11,493 nucleotides of DNA from Lachnospiraceae bacterium (GTDB lineage Bacteria; Bacillota_A; Clostridia; Lachnospirales; Lachnospiraceae). Position numbers and translations under genes: made by a program. Within the stretch, counting starts at the first letter, position 1. Each line of letters starts with the position of its first letter. Where the stretch lies: contig JAISHZ010000253.1 of the NCBI GenBank assembly GCA_031262285.1, positions 1 to 11,493 of the forward strand. Reading direction: 5' to 3'. Positions 7,134-11,493 of the stretch are shown here, piece by piece. The notes beneath the pieces were generated by a model that worked only from the letters and a program-made list of their open reading frames with translations, ran no database searches and was not told the origin of the DNA.

Positions 7134-8300
7134 TTAACGACTCATTTCCAAAAGCTTTTCACGCATCTGGGTTTCAATTTGGCGAAGTTCCTGCTCCGCT
7201 TTCTTTCTCTTTTCTCGACCTTCCTCCTGTATTTTCATGACTTCATCCAAGGTGCTAATCAAAGATTGGTTCGTTGCCTGTATCGTTTCCATATCCACGA
7301 TACCACGCTCGGATTCTCTGGCAGTCTCAATAGTGGCGACTTTTAATGTCTCTGCATTCTTTCGAAGCAGGGCATTGGTCATATCTGACACTTCGCGAGA
7401 AGCTTTGGCAGCTTCTAACGAATGTGAAAGACCTATCGCTATCACCATTTGGCTTTTCCATAATGGTATAGTATTCACCAATGTGGACTGTATCTTATCC
7501 GACATAGTGGTATCGTTGTTTTGAATCAAGCGAATCTGCGGTGCCATCTGGATGGAAATCATCCGAGTCAACTCCAAGTCGTGCAATTTCTTTTCAAATC
7601 GATTGCACATCTGAGAAAAGTCTTTCGCTTTTTGTGTATCCTCCGGAAGATTGGTCTGCGCAGCGTGTGCAGTCAATGCGGGTAATTCTGTGTGGATCGC
7701 GCGTTCCAGTCTTTGCTTCCCTGCCAAAAGATACATGGACAATTCTTTAAAGTAGTTTACGTTAAGATCGTACATTTTATCCAACATGGCAATGTCTTTT
7801 AATAAGGTACGCTGATGAAGCTCCAGCGCTTGACATACTTTGGTGATGTTGTCCTGTGCCTTATCATACTTTGCTTTTAAATTGGTGATCTTGTTTCCTG
7901 TCTTTTTGAAAAATCCCAAAAACCCTTTTTCTTCTTCGGCATCCTCAAAGCTTTTTAATTCAACCACCACTTCGGTGAGCATCTGTCCTATCTCGCCGAG
8001 ATCTTTGGTCTTGACACGATCTAGTGCAGTCTCGGAAAAGTCTGCAATCTTTTTTTGACTGCCCACCCCATATTGTAAGATGGCCTGCGAATTGGTCAAA
8101 TCAATCTGCATCGCAAAATCATCTACCAGTTTCTTTTCTTCTTCGGTTAAATTGGCCAAAAGATTGTTCGTTGCAGTCTTCTCTTCGTCCGCACTGTTTG
8201 TACTCTGTGCTTTGACGACCACTTCTTCCTTGGTCTGCACCGGAACATCAAAGGTAAGCGTGGGGGCTTCCTTGAGCAATTCATCTAAGTCGTTTTGCAT
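7134..8300 (-). CDS. telA: TelA family protein (toxic anion resistance; YaaN-like)
   Basis: This 388-residue, mostly alpha-helical, coiled-coil protein belongs to the TelA/KlaA family. The name comes from plasmid-borne tellurite resistance, but most chromosomal members have no proven biochemical role and are linked to cell-envelope or antimicrobial stress. Family features: a short N-terminal PTLTFD (13-18), GFLGFFKK (126-133), the long helix around DIAMLDKMYDLNVNYFKEL (169-187), the signature APQIRLIQNND (253-263), NTIPLWKSQM (276-285), and a charged C-terminal coiled coil (about 355-388). No membrane segment or enzyme motif is seen. It starts 10 bases after xpaC ends, with AGGAG overlapping the xpaC stop. 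This pair matches the xpaC-yaaN order of B. subtilis, and the two products probably work together. No clear terminator follows it. Confidence 0.93.
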   Translation of the reverse strand: MQNDLDELLKEAPTLTFDVPVQTKEEVVVKAQSTNSADEEKTATNNLLANLTEEEKKLVDDFAMQIDLTNSQAILQYGVGSQKKIADFSETALDRVKTKDLGEIGQMLTEVVVELKSFEDAEEEKGFLGFFKKTGNKITNLKAKYDKAQDNITKVCQALELHQRTLLKDIAMLDKMYDLNVNYFKELSMYLLAGKQRLERAIHTELPALTAHAAQTNLPEDTQKAKDFSQMCNRFEKKLHDLELTRMISIQMAPQIRLIQNNDTTMSDKIQSTLVNTIPLWKSQMVIAIGLSHSLEAAKASREVSDMTNALLRKNAETLKVATIETARESERGIVDMETIQATNQSLISTLDEVMKIQEEGREKRKKAEQELRQIETQMREKLLEMSR

Positions 8301-8310
8301 ACTCTTTCTC

Positions 8311-9648
8311 CTATTCCTTTGTCTTGGGGAATTCTCCGGTCAAACCTTCTCTGGCAAGCATTGTCTGTAATACCTGCGCATCCGTCGTCGCGTCAAATAC
8401 CGCGTCTTGATACAACCCGTTCAAAAGTTCTCGAAATGCTTGGTTGATGGTATCTAAAGCACTTTCTATTTGTTGCTTCGCCGATATGATATCCTCGCCC
8501 GCAACCGAAACTTTGTCGAAGTCCTCATAAGCTTGTACCAATTTTAAGGTAGTGGGTAGATAATAATCCATAAATTTCTGCATCTTGACCGCTTGCTGCT
8601 CATGTTGGCGAATCCTTTCAAAGATCATAATCAGCAACTTTTCAAGGTTAGCAAGCTTATCAGAGACAATCTCTCCGGGAATATGATCATTCGCCCGATG
8701 TAACGATTCGATATAACGCTGCCCTTCCTCTAAGAGTTTTTGTGTCTGCGAAGAGACCTTAGTCTGAGGCGTGATCGCCTGTTGGGTCTGTTTGGTCTCC
8801 TTTGCCGCCAAGGAGAGTTGTTTCTCTGCTTCCAGACGTTTTCGTTCTTTGTCGATCGCGATATACTGTGTGTAAGTAGCGTCTGTTGTCATAAAACAAG
8901 TCTTGTGCGCATCAAAATGCCCTTCCGGGAAAAAGCCTGCGCGTACCATATTGTGTAGATCTCTGCGAAGATATCGTACCTTCGCTCCAAACTGTTCTGA
9001 GAGATCCTCTAAATTCATATATGTTTTGCCATTCAGTAACTTCACATACCGTTCTGCTCTGCTTAATCGTTTCGAAATAACGATCCCTGCCAAAATGCTG
9101 CCCCCCGAAACGCCCAGTCCCATCAAACCCAAATACGCTCGAATAACCGACACCAACCCTAGCCTAGCTATGGAGCCCGAAAATAAAAAACCGATCAAGT
9201 ATGTTACGAGAAACGCCGAAAAAATACCTCCAAGAACGATCAGCAACACACCTGATACTTCGCCAACACGTCGGTACGGAAATGGTGGTCGATAAGCAAC
9301 CACAATGGGTTTCACTACTTGAGCTTTGGGATGCTCCACTTTTGAAGATCGACTTTGACTATACTTGTGGAATTTTTCCTTGGGTTTTCTGATAAAATTG
9401 GCATAATTGGCATAAGAAGAAGCGCTTCGATTCTTTACGTCATGAATGGTTTTGTGTATATGAGGTGCAACACCATCCACAGTCGCTTTTACTTTCGCTT
9501 TTGCGGTAGATCCTACACCATCTAAAATGTTCTGCGCTGATTTCGTGACAAGGTCGTTGAGTCGATGGAAATCTCCTGTGGATAACGCTTCTTGCAACGC
9601 TCCTTTGATATGATCATCCTCACGATCTTGATTGTATTGTCGTCCCAT
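8311..9648 (-). CDS. xpaC: XpaC family protein, membrane-anchored, extended
   Basis: This 445-residue member of the '5-bromo-4-chloroindolyl phosphate hydrolysis' (XpaC) family is named for a colony phenotype; I see no catalytic motif. Layout: a soluble, basic N-terminal region (1-125), two hydrophobic segments (about 131-156 and 172-192), and a winged-helix-like segment (about 209-265, with LSEQFGAKVRYLRRDL). A charged coiled coil follows (about 266-330), then the family's helical C-terminal domain with YYLPTTLKLVQAYEDF and VLQTMLAREGL. It is about twice the length of the roughly 200-residue B. subtilis XpaC because of the N-terminal and middle parts. GGAGG lies 12 bases before the ATG, slightly far but clear. 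A strong SigA promoter precedes it and telA follows 10 bases after it. An assembly or stress role at the membrane with TelA is inference from pairing. Confidence 0.88.
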   Translation of the reverse strand: MGRQYNQDREDDHIKGALQEALSTGDFHRLNDLVTKSAQNILDGVGSTAKAKVKATVDGVAPHIHKTIHDVKNRSASSYANYANFIRKPKEKFHKYSQSRSSKVEHPKAQVVKPIVVAYRPPFPYRRVGEVSGVLLIVLGGIFSAFLVTYLIGFLFSGSIARLGLVSVIRAYLGLMGLGVSGGSILAGIVISKRLSRAERYVKLLNGKTYMNLEDLSEQFGAKVRYLRRDLHNMVRAGFFPEGHFDAHKTCFMTTDATYTQYIAIDKERKRLEAEKQLSLAAKETKQTQQAITPQTKVSSQTQKLLEEGQRYIESLHRANDHIPGEIVSDKLANLEKLLIMIFERIRQHEQQAVKMQKFMDYYLPTTLKLVQAYEDFDKVSVAGEDIISAKQQIESALDTINQAFRELLNGLYQDAVFDATTDAQVLQTMLAREGLTGEFPKTKE

Positions 9649-9696
9649 ATTTCAAAGTATCCTCCGTAACGTTCCTGCAAGAAGTGGACTGGTACG

Positions 9697-9725
9697 ATTA
9701 TCCCACATATTGCGTATTTTGACAA
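9697..9725 (-). promoter_or_regulatory. SigA promoter of the xpaC-telA unit
   Basis: On the minus strand TTGTCA (9720-9725), exactly 17 bases, then GATAAT (9697-9702): five of six consensus bases in each hexamer. The start would fall near 9690, leaving a leader of about 40 bases before the xpaC ATG. It lies in the 113-base gap after mfd, where I see no convincing terminator. Confidence 0.8.
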
Positions 9726-9761
9726 CCCAAATTTCACCATGAAAGAAAAATTTTATTGAAT

Positions 9762-11493
9762 TTATCTATTTTGCAATTCTTCGAATTCCTGTAATAACTT
9801 CTCCGTGAGTTGAAGTAACTCTTCTGATTCCCTTTCCATAATCGGATTTCTCGGATATTGATAGGTAAAAGAAGGAGAACCATATGCAGTAAAACTCAAT
9901 ACATCTTTGTGCTTGTGTAACAATGGCGGAATTCGCATCGGCTCGACATCCGCATCCGGCTGATACCGAAATATCAGCTTTCCTGCGCGACCTTTGACTT
10001 CTCCGATCTTCAAGCGATGTGCTGCCACTCGGATTAAGGAAATTCGTAGAAGATTGTCTACCGATTGCGGAATGTTGCCAAAACGATCCAGAAGTTCTTC
10101 TTTCATTTCTTCTTTTTCTCGATTGTTTTCGATGCTCGCGATTCGCTTATAAATATCCAGTTTCTGCACTTCATTCACGATATATTCGACGGGAATGAAC
10201 GCATCCACATTCAAATCAATCGTCGTATTGAATTCATTTTTGTTGGGAATGCCTTTGAGTGTTCTGACTGCGTCGTTTAGCATCCTGCAATAAAGGTCAT
10301 ACCCTACTGCTTCCATGTGCCCATGCTGTCTCACTCCCAAAAGATTGCCCGCTCCACGAATTTCCAAATCGCGCATGGCGATTTTAAAACCACTGCCCAG
10401 ATCCGTAAATTCTTTGATTGCCATCAAGCGCTTTTCCGCTATTTCTTTGAGCATTTTGTCTCGTTTATATAACAGAAATGCGTATGCCGTCCGATTGGAT
10501 CTCCCAACACGTCCTCGCAGCTGATAAAGTTGTGCTAATCCCATGTTGTCAGAGTCGTGTATGATCATCGTGTTCACATTTGAGATGTCAAGACCTGTCT
10601 CAATAATCGTTGTAGATACAAGCACGTCGATCTCGCCATTGATAAAATCATACATGATTCGTTCGAGTTCTCTTTCGTTCATCTGACCATGCGCATATGA
10701 TACGTTTGCTTCCGGAACTAAGGCTGTGATAGTGGCAGTGACATCAGCGATCGTCTGTACGCGATTGTATACATAAAATACTTGACCTTCTCTTGCCAAC
10801 TCGCGCACGATCGCTTCACGCACCATTTCTTCATTGTATTCCATCACATATGTCTGGATGGGGAGCCGATCTTGCGGCGGTTCCTCCAAGACACTCATAT
10901 CGCGAATGCCGATCAAACTCATATGGAGTGTTCGTGGAATCGGTGTGGCGGTTAAGGTCAGCACATCCACGTTTTCTTTGATTTTCTTGATTTTTTCTTT
11001 GTGCGAAACGCCAAAACGCTGCTCCTCATCGATAATAAGCAAACCCAAATCATGAAAAGACACATCTGCGGAAAGCAGACGGTGTGTCCCGATGACGATA
11101 TCTACTAAGCCTTTTTTCAGATCTGTGATCGTCGTCTTGATTTGTGCCGGGGTACGGAAACGGCTTAATAGCTCCACACGTACCGGATATTCCTTCATCC
11201 TTTGTATGAATGTATTGAAATGTTGCTGTGCCAAGATAGTCGTCGGTACCAGATAGGCAACTTGTTTCCCTTCCTGTACGGCTTTAAAAGCTGCACGAAT
11301 GGCGATCTCCGTCTTGCCGTATCCGACATCACCGCAAATCAAACGATCCATAATCTTCGCACTTTGCATATCCGATTTGGTTTCTTCAATCGCTGTCAGC
11401 TGATCCTCCGTCTCTTCAAACGGAAACATCTCTTCAAATTCTCTTTGCCAAAGAGTGTCTTCTCCGAAAGAGTATCCATTGAGATCGGAAGAG
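9762..11493 (-). CDS. mfd: Transcription-repair coupling factor Mfd, C-terminal half (5' end missing)
   Basis: The visible 576 codons are roughly the second half of Mfd, the ATP-driven DNA translocase that pushes stalled RNA polymerase off lesions and recruits UvrA. Present: the approach motif [18 protein letters not shown], Walker A GDVGYGKT (near 11308-11333), GTHRLL, the helicase box DEEQRFG (11030-11010), TATPIPRTL, the motif V/VI pair [11 protein letters not shown] and QLRGRVGRS, and the C-terminal regulatory domain ending ELQNR. The UvrB-like N-terminus and the polymerase-interacting domain lie beyond the window. The ATG at 11429 is an internal methionine, not the start, because conserved residues ([16 protein letters not shown]) continue in frame upstream. 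The last 12 bases match a sequencing adapter, so the outermost four residues (about SDL plus the preceding residue) should not be trusted. Confidence 0.97.
   Translation of the reverse strand, partial: SSDLNGYSFGEDTLWQREFEEMFPFEETEDQLTAIEETKSDMQSAKIMDRLICGDVGYGKTEIAIRAAFKAVQEGKQVAYLVPTTILAQQHFNTFIQRMKEYPVRVELLSRFRTPAQIKTTITDLKKGLVDIVIGTHRLLSADVSFHDLGLLIIDEEQRFGVSHKEKIKKIKENVDVLTLTATPIPRTLHMSLIGIRDMSVLEEPPQDRLPIQTYVMEYNEEMVREAIVRELAREGQVFYVYNRVQTIADVTATITALVPEANVSYAHGQMNERELERIMYDFINGEIDVLVSTTIIETGLDISNVNTMIIHDSDNMGLAQLYQLRGRVGRSNRTAYAFLLYKRDKMLKEIAEKRLMAIKEFTDLGSGFKIAMRDLEIRGAGNLLGVRQHGHMEAVGYDLYCRMLNDAVRTLKGIPNKNEFNTTIDLNVDAFIPVEYIVNEVQKLDIYKRIASIENNREKEEMKEELLDRFGNIPQSVDNLLRISLIRVAAHRLKIGEVKGRAGKLIFRYQPDADVEPMRIPPLLHKHKDVLSFTAYGSPSFTYQYPRNPIMERESEELLQLTEKLLQEFEELQNR
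11482..11493. other. Probable residual Illumina adapter at the contig end
   Basis: AGATCGGAAGAG is exactly the first 12 bases of the standard TruSeq-type read-through adapter and ends flush with the window. A chance 12-base match at the very end is very unlikely. In the mfd frame it encodes residues that do not resemble the family at this position. Confidence 0.88.

Noticed and set aside
9649..9761. Terminator between mfd and xpaC
   Set aside because: Only a weak 5-bp TTTCA/TGAAA hairpin is seen, without a proper T-tract. mfd transcripts may read through into xpaC.
1..11493. CRISPR array, tRNA or rRNA gene, insertion sequence or prophage genes
   Set aside because: No regularly spaced repeats, no tRNA-like or rRNA sequence, and no transposase, integrase or phage protein was seen.

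Overview
The window looks like a chromosomal fragment of an anaerobic, spore-forming Clostridia (Lachnospiraceae-like) bacterium. The basis is a SpoVT sporulation regulator, a MecA adaptor, strong AGGAGG-type ribosome binding sites, and an Mfd protein close to clostridial versions. Every real gene is on the minus strand, so transcription runs from high to low coordinates. The last 12 bases (11482-11493) are identical to the start of the common Illumina adapter, so the right end is probably an assembly end with untrimmed adapter.

Right part (7134-11493): the C-terminal half of mfd (transcription-repair coupling factor), then a textbook SigA promoter driving a two-gene unit, xpaC and telA. XpaC is a membrane-anchored coiled-coil protein about twice the usual length. 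TelA belongs to the 'toxic anion resistance' family. Middle (6420-7133): spoVT, with a SigG-like promoter candidate and a clear intrinsic terminator.

Left part (1-6411): a promoter with an extended -10 drives mecA, a SERCA/PMCA-type Ca2+ P-type ATPase and an iron-containing (YqhD/BDH-like) alcohol dehydrogenase. These genes are separated by only 1-2 bases and look translationally coupled. A 17-bp perfect palindrome resembling a Rex operator, one base short in its centre, lies just upstream of the promoter. After the dehydrogenase comes a 133-base gap with a duplicated GC-rich hairpin leader, then a cytoplasmic GH51 alpha-L-arabinofuranosidase.

The gene families are all known ones and I did not find a convincing new multi-gene system. 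The items most worth a second look are the duplicated hairpin leader before the arabinofuranosidase, the mecA/ATPase/dehydrogenase operon with its palindrome, the long XpaC, and an excess of the palindrome CGATCG.
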